A stretch of DNA of 64,000 bases from Deltaproteobacteria bacterium. GTDB lineage: Bacteria > Myxococcota_A > Polyangia > GCA-2747355 > JADLHG01. A model generated the notes under the pieces. It was not told where the DNA came from and ran no database searches. It worked only from the letters and a program-made list of their open reading frames with translations. The position numbers and the translations under genes were made by a program. The stretch lies in assembly GCA_020848905.1 (NCBI GenBank), contig JADLHG010000082.1:34808-98807 (forward strand), in the 5' to 3' direction. How positions within the stretch are numbered: position 1 is the first letter of the stretch; every line of letters starts with the position of its first letter. Of this stretch, positions 16,054 through 24,778 are shown piece by piece.

Positions 16054-16332
16054 ATGGCCCTCGGGATCCTCCCCACGATCATCGGCGCCGTCTCCTCGAT
16101 CGGTCCGGCCGTCTACGGGATCGTGGACACCCACATCCAGCGCCGGAAGGAGGCGGAGGCGAAGGCCCTCCCCGAGGGGCGCCAGCCGCCGCTGCCCTCG
16201 CGCCGGGAGTGGGTCGTGCCAGCGGTCGCGGCCCTGGCCGTGAGCGGCGTCGCGGCCTACGCGCTCTACCGGTGGAGCAAGCGCAGGGGGGCGAAGAGGG
16301 GGCGGGGTCGGCGGCGGGACGACGAGGAGTAG
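16054..16332 (+). CDS. Small membrane protein with two hydrophobic segments
   Basis: 92 aa. An N-terminal hydrophobic stretch (LGILPTIIGAVSSIGPAVYGIV) and a second (WVVPAVAALAVSGVAAYALY) are followed by a very basic then acidic tail. Size and topology would also fit a holin, but the position is within the virion-type run. Confidence 0.65.
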   Translation: MALGILPTIIGAVSSIGPAVYGIVDTHIQRRKEAEAKALPEGRQPPLPSRREWVVPAVAALAVSGVAAYALYRWSKRRGAKRGRGRRRDDEE

Positions 16333-16335
16333 GTC

Positions 16336-16743
16336 ATGTACGTCAAGGTCGATCGACTCCGCAGTCCGCGCCGGCGCGGCCTCGCCGACGGTGAGGTCGC
16401 CCCTTCGTCGGGCACGAGCTTCGACGCGGCCGGCTTCACGGGGGCCCTCGCCTCCGTCGCCCAGATCGGATACACGATCTGGGCCGGCGAGCGGGCCCGC
16501 AAGGACGAGAAGAAGGAGCGCAAGCGCGAGCGTCAGGCCGAGGCCGCCGAGGCCGCGCGCCTGAACGAGGAGGCCCGCCGGGCCGCCGCCGCCGCCGAGG
16601 CGGCGCAGGTGGCTCGTTTCGAGGCCACGACGAAGCAGACGGACACGCTCAAGAACGTGGCGATCGGCGCGGTCGCGATCGTCGCCGGCGTGGGTGGCCT
16701 CGTGTTCCTGGGCAAGCTCCTCATGGGCGGGAAGCGGAAGTGA
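16336..16743 (+). CDS. Small coiled-coil membrane protein
   Basis: 135 aa. A moderately hydrophobic segment at residues 30-50, an Arg/Lys/Glu/Ala coiled coil, and a C-terminal membrane segment (NVAIGAVAIVAGVGGLVFLGKLL). The stop overlaps the next GTG. Confidence 0.65.
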   Translation: MYVKVDRLRSPRRRGLADGEVAPSSGTSFDAAGFTGALASVAQIGYTIWAGERARKDEKKERKRERQAEAAEAARLNEEARRAAAAAEAAQVARFEATTKQTDTLKNVAIGAVAIVAGVGGLVFLGKLLMGGKRK

Positions 16744-17807
16744 TCACCGTCCGCGACTTCCAGAAGGCCGGCCTCGGGGCGTGCTGCGCCTCGTGCGCCG
16801 CGCACGGTCCGTGCGAGGGGGCGCGCCCCTCGCCGTGCGGCGGAGGTCTTGCCGGGGAGAAGGAGTCCACGATCGGCGGCGGCGTCGCGGCCGGTGCGGT
16901 CGCGGGCGCGACCGTGGGCGCGGCGGCGGGCCCCTGGGGGGCGGCGATCGGCGCGGCGGCGGGCGCCATTGCCGGCGGGGCCATGGGCTACGCCGGCAAG
17001 GAGAAGGCCCGCAAGGCGAAGAAGAAGCAGAGGCGCCAGGCGTTCGCGGCCCTCCAGGCCGAGGAGGCCGAGAAGGCGCGGCTGCGCGAGCAGGAGCGCC
17101 AGGCCCTCGTCGCGGCCGAGGCCGCCGCGATCCGGCGGCGCACGGCGAAGCAGCAGATCGGCCAGCGCGGCGCGGCGCTCGCGAAGCGCGCGGAGGCCCA
17201 GGGCCTGCCCGACCTCGCCGACGAGGCGCGCGAGATCGCGGAGGAGGACGTGTTCCTCGGGGCCGAGGACGCCGACGCCGTCCTCGCGGATCGCTCCTCG
17301 CGCCTGACCGAGATCGATCAGGCCCTCCGGGCGCACGCACAGGCCACCGCCGAGCAGGCGGCGCTGGCCAACGCGACGGCGTCGGCCCTCGGAAGCAAGA
17401 AGAACACGGTGCGGACCAAGGCGCGGCTCCTCGCGCAGCGCGCGACGACCCTGGGCGTGCCCGACCTCGCGGCCGAGGCGACCGCGATCGGCGACGAGGA
17501 CGTCTACCTGGGCGACTACAACGCCGACGCGATCCTCACCGAACGCCTCGCGCGCCTCGACGAGATCGGTGTCGCGCTGGCCCGCTACGCGGTCGTCGGT
17601 CGCGGTCGCATGAGCGGCCTGGGCGGCATGAGCGCCGACCTCGGGGCGTGGCTCGGCCAGGTCCGCCAGAGCAACCGCGTCCGCGCCGGCCTGCCGCCGG
17701 GGCGCGTGCCCTCGGGATCGTTCCTGGGCGACGGAAACTCCGCCCCCAGTTCGCTCGGTATGCTGCTGGTGGTGGCCGCCGTCGGCGCCGCGCTCGCGGC
17801 GGAGTGA
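16740..17807 (+). CDS. Glycine-zipper membrane protein with an internal domain duplication
   Basis: 355 aa. A Cys-rich head (CCASC, then CEGARPSPC), a Gly/Ala zipper at residues 44-86 (STIGGGVAAGAVAGATVGA) of the kind that inserts into membranes, a charged helix, then two tandem homologous domains at about residues 142-197 and 223-280. Each carries a GLPDLADEA or GVPDLAAEA segment and then EDVFLG or EDVYLG. The end is hydrophobic. The next promoter lies within its 3' end. Confidence 0.72.
   Translation: MITVRDFQKAGLGACCASCAAHGPCEGARPSPCGGGLAGEKESTIGGGVAAGAVAGATVGAAAGPWGAAIGAAAGAIAGGAMGYAGKEKARKAKKKQRRQAFAALQAEEAEKARLREQERQALVAAEAAAIRRRTAKQQIGQRGAALAKRAEAQGLPDLADEAREIAEEDVFLGAEDADAVLADRSSRLTEIDQALRAHAQATAEQAALANATASALGSKKNTVRTKARLLAQRATTLGVPDLAAEATAIGDEDVYLGDYNADAILTERLARLDEIGVALARYAVVGRGRMSGLGGMSADLGAWLGQVRQSNRVRAGLPPGRVPSGSFLGDGNSAPSSLGMLLVVAAVGAALAAE
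17737..17764 (+). promoter_or_regulatory. ACTCCG-class promoter (ACTCCG-N16-TATGCT) inside a gene end
   Basis: ACTCCG at 17737-17742, spacer with GTTCGCTCGG, TATGCT at 17759-17764. It is embedded in the last codons of the upstream gene and drives the gene at 17836. Confidence 0.65.
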
Positions 17808-17835
17808 CCGGCCCCGTCTTCGGAGGTCGAACGTC

Positions 17836-18720
17836 ATGGCCAACCTGTCCCTCGGCGACTTCGGCTGGGGCGCGTCGCTCCCGCTGCGTCAGGCCCGCCG
17901 CAAGGCCGCCGGCATGGGCTTCCTGGCCGACTTCGTCATGATCCCGGGCGGCACGCCCGTCCAGGCCGTCGGGCCGCAGGTGCTGCCCTCGGGCAGCGGG
18001 CAGCCCATGCCGCCGAACATGGCCGCGTCGCTCGCGTCGTCCGCGACGCCAGGCGTCTACATGGGGCCGCCGCCGTGGGGCTTCCTGCCCGACGGGACGC
18101 GCTGCACGCCCCAGGTCGACGGGGCCATGCCGGGCTGCTGCCCTTCGGTCGAGTCGCTCGTCGCGCAGACCGCCGCGAACAACCCGTCGGTCGCCGGCAA
18201 CGCGATCACGACGGTCAACCTGCTCGCGGACACCCTCACGCCCTTCGTGCCGCAGACGCAGCCGAGCGCGGCCGTGCTGCCGGCGATCGTGGGCCAGGAG
18301 ATCGCGAAGAGCCAGTTCGCCCAGACGCCGCTCTCGCCCGCCGTCGTCTCGCCGCAGAGCGACTCGTCGTCGTGGCTCACGCCCCAGCCCCGGAAGGCCT
18401 TCAAGATCCCGGCGAACCTCAACTCGGTCTTCAGCCTGATCCCCTCGGGGGTGATCAAGGACGAGATCGAGTTCATGGCGCAGGACACGGCGGCCTTCAA
18501 GGAGGTCTCCTTCCAGCCGGGCTCGGGCCAGGGCGCCAACTCGGTCGCCCAGGGCACGGCGGCGGCCAAGATCGCCTCGGCGGGCGCGGTCCTCGCCGGG
18601 ATCGGCGACGACGACGCCGGCCCCGACCAGGGGGCCTCGTCGCTGCCCGGCCTCGGCCTCGTGGCCGCCCTCGTGGGGATCGCGTGGGTGGCGGGGGCCT
18701 TCGGCGGCAGCGGGGAGTAG
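17836..18720 (+). CDS. Putative virion protein with C-terminal membrane segment
   Basis: 294 aa. Low-charge, Pro/Ser/Ala-rich, with a CCPSVESLVAQTA motif and a C-terminal Gly/Ala/Val segment (GLGLVAALVGIAWVAGAFGG). It has its own ACTCCG-class promoter, suggesting high late expression. No family recognised. Confidence 0.7.
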   Translation: MANLSLGDFGWGASLPLRQARRKAAGMGFLADFVMIPGGTPVQAVGPQVLPSGSGQPMPPNMAASLASSATPGVYMGPPPWGFLPDGTRCTPQVDGAMPGCCPSVESLVAQTAANNPSVAGNAITTVNLLADTLTPFVPQTQPSAAVLPAIVGQEIAKSQFAQTPLSPAVVSPQSDSSSWLTPQPRKAFKIPANLNSVFSLIPSGVIKDEIEFMAQDTAAFKEVSFQPGSGQGANSVAQGTAAAKIASAGAVLAGIGDDDAGPDQGASSLPGLGLVAALVGIAWVAGAFGGSGE

Positions 18721-18724
18721 CCCT

Positions 18725-19237
18725 GTGGCGACCGAGCAGCAGAAGATCAACTACACCAAGGTCGTGCTCTGGCTTGAGCAGTCCTGGCGCGGGCTGCCGC
18801 CTGACGTGGTGACCAATCAGGTCGCGACGTTGCGCGAGAGCTTGAGCAAGGATCGCTGGGAGGACGCCTCGGCCGGGCTGCTGACCGGGATCGTGGTCAC
18901 GGACAGCACTTACTTCAGCCAGCCCGTGCTGCTCACGAAGCTCAACACGATCCAGCGCGACAACATGGCGCGCAAGCCCCCGAGGGTCGACGGCAAGCCG
19001 AGGATCAACCCCACGGCGCGGACGTCCCCGTCGCCGGTGGCGGCCGGGGCCGCGACCTTTGCCGAAGAGGCTCGCAAGGACGTCACCAAGTTCGCCGGCA
19101 AGGCCGGCGGTGCGATCGAGCGCACCGGGCAGGGCGCCAAGCTCCTGCTGGAGAACCTCGACAAGGTGATCATCGGCGGAGTCGTTCTGTTCGTGGCCGT
19201 GCAGGTCTACTCGGCCTACCGCGCCTCGCGGCGCTGA
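18725..19237 (+). CDS. Membrane-anchored protein, 170 aa
   Basis: GTG start. A helical N-terminal half, a Pro/Thr/Ser linker, an amphipathic helix and a C-terminal segment (VIIGGVVLFVAVQVYSAY) followed by RASRR. Last of the run of single-segment membrane proteins. Confidence 0.68.
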   Translation: MATEQQKINYTKVVLWLEQSWRGLPPDVVTNQVATLRESLSKDRWEDASAGLLTGIVVTDSTYFSQPVLLTKLNTIQRDNMARKPPRVDGKPRINPTARTSPSPVAAGAATFAEEARKDVTKFAGKAGGAIERTGQGAKLLLENLDKVIIGGVVLFVAVQVYSAYRASRR

Positions 19238-19249
19238 TCAGGAGAAGCC

Positions 19250-20395
19250 ATGAAGGTCGTCGACCGCAACGAGTTGATCACCCTGATTCGTCGCAAGGGC
19301 GGGCGTGCCTCGTCGTCCATGTCCGACGCCGCGCTGGCGTCCGAGGCGAACCGCCTCGGCATGGGCGCGAAGAAGATGGGCAGCAACCCGGGCAAGCGCC
19401 GGCGGCGCTCGACCAGCGAGCGTGGCGGGCCGTCCTTGATCCCCGGGGCCAAGCGCGGCACCGTGGAGCCCCACGACCTCTTCATGCCGCCGGACCCCCG
19501 CACGCCCGGCCTTCGCGGCGCTCAGGTGCGGATCCTCGGCCCCTACTCCTCGGGGGAGTGGTGGATCCACGACGAGTTGGGCAACAGGCAGGGGCCGTAT
19601 CCGACCAAGTTGGCCGCGCAGCAGGCCCTCTACGGTCCGTGGGTCGGCAAGAAGAAGAAGAAGAGGGGCAACCCCGGCCCCGACCCCTACCGCAAGGACG
19701 TGCTGGTCATGACCCCCGGGGGCGTGTCCTACACGGGGCCCTACGGGCCGTTCGGCAGCCGCGAGTGGCAGCCGGGCCTGCGCGGGAACCCCGTCGGCGC
19801 CATGGACGACTACCTCCTGATCGCCCCGCCCGCGCCCGCGCCGACGGCGAGCAACCCGTCGATCGAGCACTTCGGCGGGTTCCGGCGCGGCGACCGCGTG
19901 ACGGTCGGTGCGCGCAGCGGCCGGAAGGGGTGGTCGGGGATCATCTACCAGTTCGTCCCCTACGGCGGCTACGGCTTCGGCGACCAGCCCGTCGTGATCG
20001 TCGAGCGGACCTCCGACCGCTCGATGCAGCACGTCCCCATGGAGTGGCTCAAGAAGACGCGGACGCGGGGCCACCGCAACCCGCCCATGGGGGACTACCT
20101 CCAGATCGCCGGGAACCCCGTCGGCGACTACCTCCAGATCAACCCCGGCCTCCCGCGGCCGGGTGAGATCGTTCCTGGCCGTGCGGGCCGCCGTGGGCGC
20201 AACCCGCGCGCGAAGAACAGCCCCTTCCACAAGGGCGACGAGGTCTTCGTGCCGTCGGGCCACCGCGGCGTGGTCGCCGGCGCCGCCCCGGGCGGGAAGG
20301 TGAAGGTCAGGCTCGCGCGTGGCGGGACCATGACCTTCGCGGCGTCGTCGCTGGTTCACTGCGACCCGTCGTGCCACACGCACGGCATGTTCTAG
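19250..20395 (+). CDS. Asn-Pro modular protein with small beta-barrel modules
   Basis: 381 aa. A helical N-terminus (LITLIRRKGGRASSSM), then about seven modules separated by Asn-Pro (SNPGKRRRR, RGNPGPD, RGNPVGAMDDYLLIA, ASNPSIEH, HRNPPMGDYLQIA, GNPVGDYLQINPG, RGRNPRAKN). At least two modules look like KOW/SH3-type barrels (FRRGDRVTVGARSG and GDEVFVPSGHRGVVAG). The DYLQ/DYLL motif is shared with the protein at 24779. The C-terminus has CDPSCHTH. Function unknown. Confidence 0.7.
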   Translation: MKVVDRNELITLIRRKGGRASSSMSDAALASEANRLGMGAKKMGSNPGKRRRRSTSERGGPSLIPGAKRGTVEPHDLFMPPDPRTPGLRGAQVRILGPYSSGEWWIHDELGNRQGPYPTKLAAQQALYGPWVGKKKKKRGNPGPDPYRKDVLVMTPGGVSYTGPYGPFGSREWQPGLRGNPVGAMDDYLLIAPPAPAPTASNPSIEHFGGFRRGDRVTVGARSGRKGWSGIIYQFVPYGGYGFGDQPVVIVERTSDRSMQHVPMEWLKKTRTRGHRNPPMGDYLQIAGNPVGDYLQINPGLPRPGEIVPGRAGRRGRNPRAKNSPFHKGDEVFVPSGHRGVVAGAAPGGKVKVRLARGGTMTFAASSLVHCDPSCHTHGMF

Positions 20396-20425
20396 AAGCC
20401 CGGTCCCGGCCAAAAGGAAGCGAAC

Positions 20426-21991
20426 ATGAAGCAGTTCCTCGTCGTGACGCCGGGGGGCAGCGTCGTCCAGGCGACGTCGGACCCCCACGAGGCGCTCGCC
20501 ACGGCCCAGTCCATGGGGCCGTCGCAGTGGCTCGCCCCGACGGAGTTGGACGCGCCGCGCGCGAGCAACCCGCCGCTCGGTCCCGAGCAGGCCCTCAAGA
20601 AGGCGAAGCTCTCCCCGATCTCGTGGGACGAGGTCGCCTCGATCGCCTTCGACAAGCAGGGCCTCGCGAGGGCGCACGCGACCCTGGCCGGGATCTTCGA
20701 CCAGTCGAACCGCGCCGCCAAGCGCGTGGCGGCGAAGTCCCGCGGCAAGAAGGTCGAGGAGATCACGGGCCTCGGCATGAGCCTCACGCAGTGGCTCTCG
20801 CCCGGCTCGGGGTTCCTCACCGCCAACGCCAAGCTCATGAAGCGCGACGACGGGCGCGAAGGCGTGGCCCTCGGTCTGAACCTCGTGCCGGAGTACACCG
20901 TCGGGCGTCTGGAGTCGGCCGCCGGGGTGCGCCTCCCCTTCGTCACCGCGCCCGTGATCGGCGGCGGGACGGCCGTGAACTTCTGCACCGGGTCGAGCCA
21001 GGAGTGCCGCACCTCGTGCCTGGTCAACACGGGCCAGAACGCCTCGGACATTCGCAACACCTACACGAAGTTCGCCAAGGCCAAGGCGCTGCTGGAGCAC
21101 CCGGTCGAGTTCATGGCGATCCTCGCGGCCGGCCTCCGCAAGTACGAGGAGGCGGAGGGCGACACCCTCTCCGGCAAGACCGGCAAGGCCGAGAAGTTCG
21201 TCCGGCTCAACGTCCTCTCGGACATTCCGTGGGAGCTTTTCGCCCCCTGGCTGTTCGACGCCTTCCCCGGCCTGACCTTCTACGACTACACGAAGGTGCC
21301 GGGCCGCTACCACCCGAAGTACGACCTGACCTTCTCCTACAGCGGCGAGAACATGCCGACGGTCGAGCGCGAGTTCGCGGCCGGCAAGCGGATCGCGGCG
21401 GTGTTCCTCGCGCCTGAGTACATCAAGGGCCAGGTCGCCGCGCGCGTGGCGAAGGCGCAGTCCTCGACCGCGATCCGCGCGGCCCTGGAGTCGGCCGACA
21501 AGGCGGCGAAGGGCGAGGCGTCCTACAAGACGTCGAAGGTCGGGCTCGCGGCGTGGCGCGCGGTCAACCCGATCCCGCGCACCTTCCGGATCGGTCAGCA
21601 GGAGGTGCCGGTGGTCGACGGCGACTACACCGACTTCCGCCCGTGGGATCCCGCCGGGGTCGTCGTCGCCCTGCGCTGGAAGACGCCCCGGATCCTCGAC
21701 AAGAAGACCGGCAAGCGGCGCGAGCTTCGCCTCGACGAGACCCCGCGGTCGTTCGTCATCATGGGCGAGGTCCGCGAGGGCCCCGACGGCCCCTACTACG
21801 TGCTCGCGCACACGCCCAACTCGGACGACAACACGGACGACGTGGCGCGCGCCGCGGACGCCTCGCTGCGCGAGACCCTCTACGACGCCGAGCGGGCCAA
21901 GGAGCTTCGTCGCAAGCGCCTCCCGACGATCGAGAGGGCCGCGCGCGCCGAGTGGGTCAGCCGCTTCCCTGAGCCCGGCGAGGCGCCGTGA
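20426..21991 (+). CDS. Cys-motif protein resembling phage GP88 family
   Basis: 521 aa. A short N-terminal module ends at RASNPPLG, then a large domain with CTGSSQECRTSC near residues 187-198, a RLNVLSDIPWELF segment, FYDYTK, and a later VDGDYTDFRP. This order resembles the actinobacteriophage gene product 88 family (PF17338), whose clustered cysteines suggest a metal or Fe-S site; the biochemical role of that family is not established. The assignment is by pattern only. Confidence 0.55.
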   Translation: MKQFLVVTPGGSVVQATSDPHEALATAQSMGPSQWLAPTELDAPRASNPPLGPEQALKKAKLSPISWDEVASIAFDKQGLARAHATLAGIFDQSNRAAKRVAAKSRGKKVEEITGLGMSLTQWLSPGSGFLTANAKLMKRDDGREGVALGLNLVPEYTVGRLESAAGVRLPFVTAPVIGGGTAVNFCTGSSQECRTSCLVNTGQNASDIRNTYTKFAKAKALLEHPVEFMAILAAGLRKYEEAEGDTLSGKTGKAEKFVRLNVLSDIPWELFAPWLFDAFPGLTFYDYTKVPGRYHPKYDLTFSYSGENMPTVEREFAAGKRIAAVFLAPEYIKGQVAARVAKAQSSTAIRAALESADKAAKGEASYKTSKVGLAAWRAVNPIPRTFRIGQQEVPVVDGDYTDFRPWDPAGVVVALRWKTPRILDKKTGKRRELRLDETPRSFVIMGEVREGPDGPYYVLAHTPNSDDNTDDVARAADASLRETLYDAERAKELRRKRLPTIERAARAEWVSRFPEPGEAP

Positions 21992-24483
21992 GCCTCCTCC
22001 CGCAGATCGCCATGCCCATGCCGAACCCGCCCGACAAGGCCAAGGTCGACGCCGTCGTCGCCGAGTTCCGCGAGGCTTGGGGGGCCATGCGCGAGCACCA
22101 GCGCCTCCCCGGGCGCTGGCGGACCGACCCGGGCTACAAGGCGTGGCTCAAGACCGCCCAGGTGCTCCAGCGTCGTGAGACGGCCCTGGAGTCGAAGCTC
22201 GCGAAGCTCCTCGGCAAGGCGAAGGCCGAGGCGATCACGAACAAGATCCGGTTCGCCAGCTTCGCTGACAACCCCGCCGACCGTGACCCCGACATGCCGT
22301 GGCAGCGCATGCGCGCGATCGTTCACGCGGGCAAGGTCCGCGGTCGGCCCCTGACCGACAAGCAGCGGCGGTTCTTCATGGCCGAGGTCCGGCGCCGCAC
22401 GCCGAACCTCTCGGCCAAGCAGGCCCGCGCCCTCGCGAAGGCCTGGGCGAAGCGCACGGGCGAGCCCTGGAAGGGGAACCCCGTCGGCGGCGCCGGCGGC
22501 CTCCAGGCGGCCTTGCGCCTCGTCGCCAGCCTTCAGGGCGAGTACGACGCCGTGGTCCCGTCCAGCGTGCTCCACAAGGAGATCTCGCCGCCGACGGTCA
22601 AGGCGCTCGTCAAGGCCGGGCTGCTCTCCTACGACGACCGCTACGACGAGTTCTCGATCACCAAGAAGGGCTGGAAGATGCACGGCCTTCGCAGGAACCC
22701 CTCGGGGGACGAGCGCATGCGCGCCCTGGAGCGCGCCGCCGCGAGCGGCGACCCCGTGGCCGCCCAGCGCCTCGCGGCCGAGAAGCAGCGGCACGGGATC
22801 AAGCCGGTCCGCCTGAGCCTCCAGCGCGTGCGCGACACCGGCGAGTGGCGCGTCGCCTGGATGGTCGGCAACAAGCGTGACGACGACAAGTCGTACTACA
22901 CCGACGACAAGGCCGACGCGATTGCCACCATGGAGGCCATGCAGGCCGAGATCGATCGCGGGATCGGCGTGTGGCGCACCGCCGAGAACCCCTCCGCGGA
23001 CGAGCGCCGCCGGCTGCTGGAGCGCGAGGCCATGCGCGGCGACCCCCTCGCGGCGGCCCGCCTCGCCGAGGAGCGGCGGCGCACGACGGCCGATCCGGCC
23101 CTCGCGGCCGAGCGGCTCTACCTCCGCGACATCCTCAAGGCCTGGGGCGTCGAGCAGAAGGGCGGCGCCTACACGGGCTCGTCGTCGGACGGCTACGTGC
23201 CGTCGAGCGCGGCGGGGGCCGGGCTGCGCGCGGTGTTCAAGAAGGCCGGGATCAGGGCGCAGATCAAGACCTCGGGCCACGGCGACCTGCTGCTCTACTG
23301 GAACTCGTCCGCGGACGGGGCGAAGCTCGGTCGGTTGTTCGCGCAGAACATCTGGGAGCGCGCCAACAGCCACACCGTCCACCCGAACGCCCGCGAGGAC
23401 CGCTCGGACCTCATGACGGACTACTACTCCCCGGGCGGCATCACGCTCCCGCAGGAGTATCACGCGACCTACGTGGACGCGGTCCGCACGGCCCTCGGCC
23501 AGAAGACGGCCATGGCCGAGAAGCGCGAGGCGAAGCGCGACGAGCGCCGCAAGGCGGTCATGGAGGCCGGCGCGGCCCCGCGCGCGAACGACCTCGGCAA
23601 GGGCGAGCGCGTCGTGCTCCACGGGTCGGGCGGCTACGACGGCACCTGGGAGGTCTACGGCAGCGGCAACAACATGGTGATCCTCCACCGCGTGGGCAAG
23701 ACCGGCAAGGTGCTGTCGATCGCCGGGAGGGGCAACTCGATCTACGTCAGCCACAAGAACTGGGACGCGATGGTCGAGCGCAGGATCGCCCGCGTGGCGC
23801 CGCGCATGAACCCGCCGCTCGCGATCATTCACAACCCCGCCAACCCCCACGCGGTGCGCGGGTGCCGCCTCGGCCTCACGGCCAAGGGCGGCATGACCCT
23901 CGACGAGGCGCGCGCCGAGATCGAGTCCCTCGCGGCCTGGGGGCACACGGAGGCCCTGCGCGAGATCGTTCGCCGGACGCGCCCGCGCGACCGCGACAAG
24001 CTCGTGGCCGAGATCCAGTTCGCGCAGCGGTCCTCTTCGCAGCGGTCCTCCTCGCAGTCGGGCGGCTCGCCGCGCGCCGCGAACCCGCGCAACCCGATCG
24101 GCCACCAGCGCGGCGGCAAGCGCGAGAAGATCAGCTTCGACGAGGCCGTGGCCGCGGGGATCGACAAGGCGCCCGGCTTCAAGGAGGCCGTCGCGCACTA
24201 CCGCAAGTTCCACGGCACCGACCCGACCACGGTCGAGGTCTACCGCTACGACGACGGTCGCCGTGAGCGATCCGAGCGCGTGGTCGTGACCATGGGCGAG
24301 GTGCCGGAGACGCACTACACCATGAAGCCGAACGCCAAGAGCAACAAGGCGGGCTACCACTGGGTCCACAAGCACGTCGAGAAGGGCAAGGGCAGGAACC
24401 CGAACCTGCTGTTCGACCCTGCGACGGGGCTCATGACGATCGCCGGCGGGACGTTCAAGGTCACCCGCTGGATCTACCACTAG
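21988..24483 (+). CDS. Large Asn-Pro mosaic protein
   Basis: 831 aa from a GTG overlapping the previous stop. Modules are bounded by Asn-Pro at about residues 13, 94, 164, 237, 333, 608, 698 and 804. They include a winged-helix-like piece (SPPTVKALVKAGLLSYDD), two copies of the ERRxxxERxxxxGDPxAxxRL helical motif (RNPSGDERMRALERAAASGD and ENPSADERRRLLEREAMRGD), a barrel-like GKGERVVLHGSGGY segment, an RSSSQ repeat, and a beta-rich C-terminal domain. It looks assembled from shufflable cassettes. Function unknown. Confidence 0.7.
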   Translation: MSLLPQIAMPMPNPPDKAKVDAVVAEFREAWGAMREHQRLPGRWRTDPGYKAWLKTAQVLQRRETALESKLAKLLGKAKAEAITNKIRFASFADNPADRDPDMPWQRMRAIVHAGKVRGRPLTDKQRRFFMAEVRRRTPNLSAKQARALAKAWAKRTGEPWKGNPVGGAGGLQAALRLVASLQGEYDAVVPSSVLHKEISPPTVKALVKAGLLSYDDRYDEFSITKKGWKMHGLRRNPSGDERMRALERAAASGDPVAAQRLAAEKQRHGIKPVRLSLQRVRDTGEWRVAWMVGNKRDDDKSYYTDDKADAIATMEAMQAEIDRGIGVWRTAENPSADERRRLLEREAMRGDPLAAARLAEERRRTTADPALAAERLYLRDILKAWGVEQKGGAYTGSSSDGYVPSSAAGAGLRAVFKKAGIRAQIKTSGHGDLLLYWNSSADGAKLGRLFAQNIWERANSHTVHPNAREDRSDLMTDYYSPGGITLPQEYHATYVDAVRTALGQKTAMAEKREAKRDERRKAVMEAGAAPRANDLGKGERVVLHGSGGYDGTWEVYGSGNNMVILHRVGKTGKVLSIAGRGNSIYVSHKNWDAMVERRIARVAPRMNPPLAIIHNPANPHAVRGCRLGLTAKGGMTLDEARAEIESLAAWGHTEALREIVRRTRPRDRDKLVAEIQFAQRSSSQRSSSQSGGSPRAANPRNPIGHQRGGKREKISFDEAVAAGIDKAPGFKEAVAHYRKFHGTDPTTVEVYRYDDGRRERSERVVVTMGEVPETHYTMKPNAKSNKAGYHWVHKHVEKGKGRNPNLLFDPATGLMTIAGGTFKVTRWIYH

Positions 24484-24495
24484 GACGGACGAGGC

Positions 24496-24663
24496 GTGAA
24501 CGACAGCAAGATCAACCCCAAGATCATGACGATCGGCGTGCTTGCGCTCGGCGCGTTCCTGCTCTTCGGCGGGCAGATCGCCGAGTCCGTCCGGTGGGCC
24601 GTCTCGGGCGAGCCGAGCGGTCGTCCCCGTCGCGGGCGTCGCCTGCGCGCGAGGACGGCCTAA
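24496..24663 (+). CDS. Small membrane protein, 55 aa
   Basis: GTG start. VNDSKINPKIM, then a membrane segment (TIGVLALGAFLLFGGQIA), then an Arg-rich tail (RPRRGRRLRART). Strong G/C third positions and tight spacing to the previous stop support it. Too short for most callers. Confidence 0.6.
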   Translation: MNDSKINPKIMTIGVLALGAFLLFGGQIAESVRWAVSGEPSGRPRRGRRLRARTA

Positions 24664-24683
24664 CGCGACCCGAACGGGTCGCG
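24664..24683 (+). terminator. Hairpin following the small membrane gene
   Basis: CGCGACCC-gaac-GGGTCGCG, a perfect 8-bp stem starting right after the stop codon, immediately before a late-type promoter. No U-tract. Confidence 0.5.
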
Positions 24684-24686
24684 ACA

Positions 24687-24714
24687 ACTCCGTGGTGAGT
24701 TCGTTTGGTAGGGT
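24687..24714 (+). promoter_or_regulatory. ACTCCG-class promoter (ACTCCG-N16-TAGGGT)
   Basis: ACTCCG at 24687-24692, spacer ending GTTCGTTTGG, TAGGGT at 24709-24714. Matches the consensus in every position. Drives the basic NP-rich protein. Confidence 0.75.
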
Positions 24715-24778
24715 CTCAAGAGGCCGCCATGGTGGCGGACGTCGGAGGCCCGAGAGGGCCAGCAGGAAGAACAGGAAC

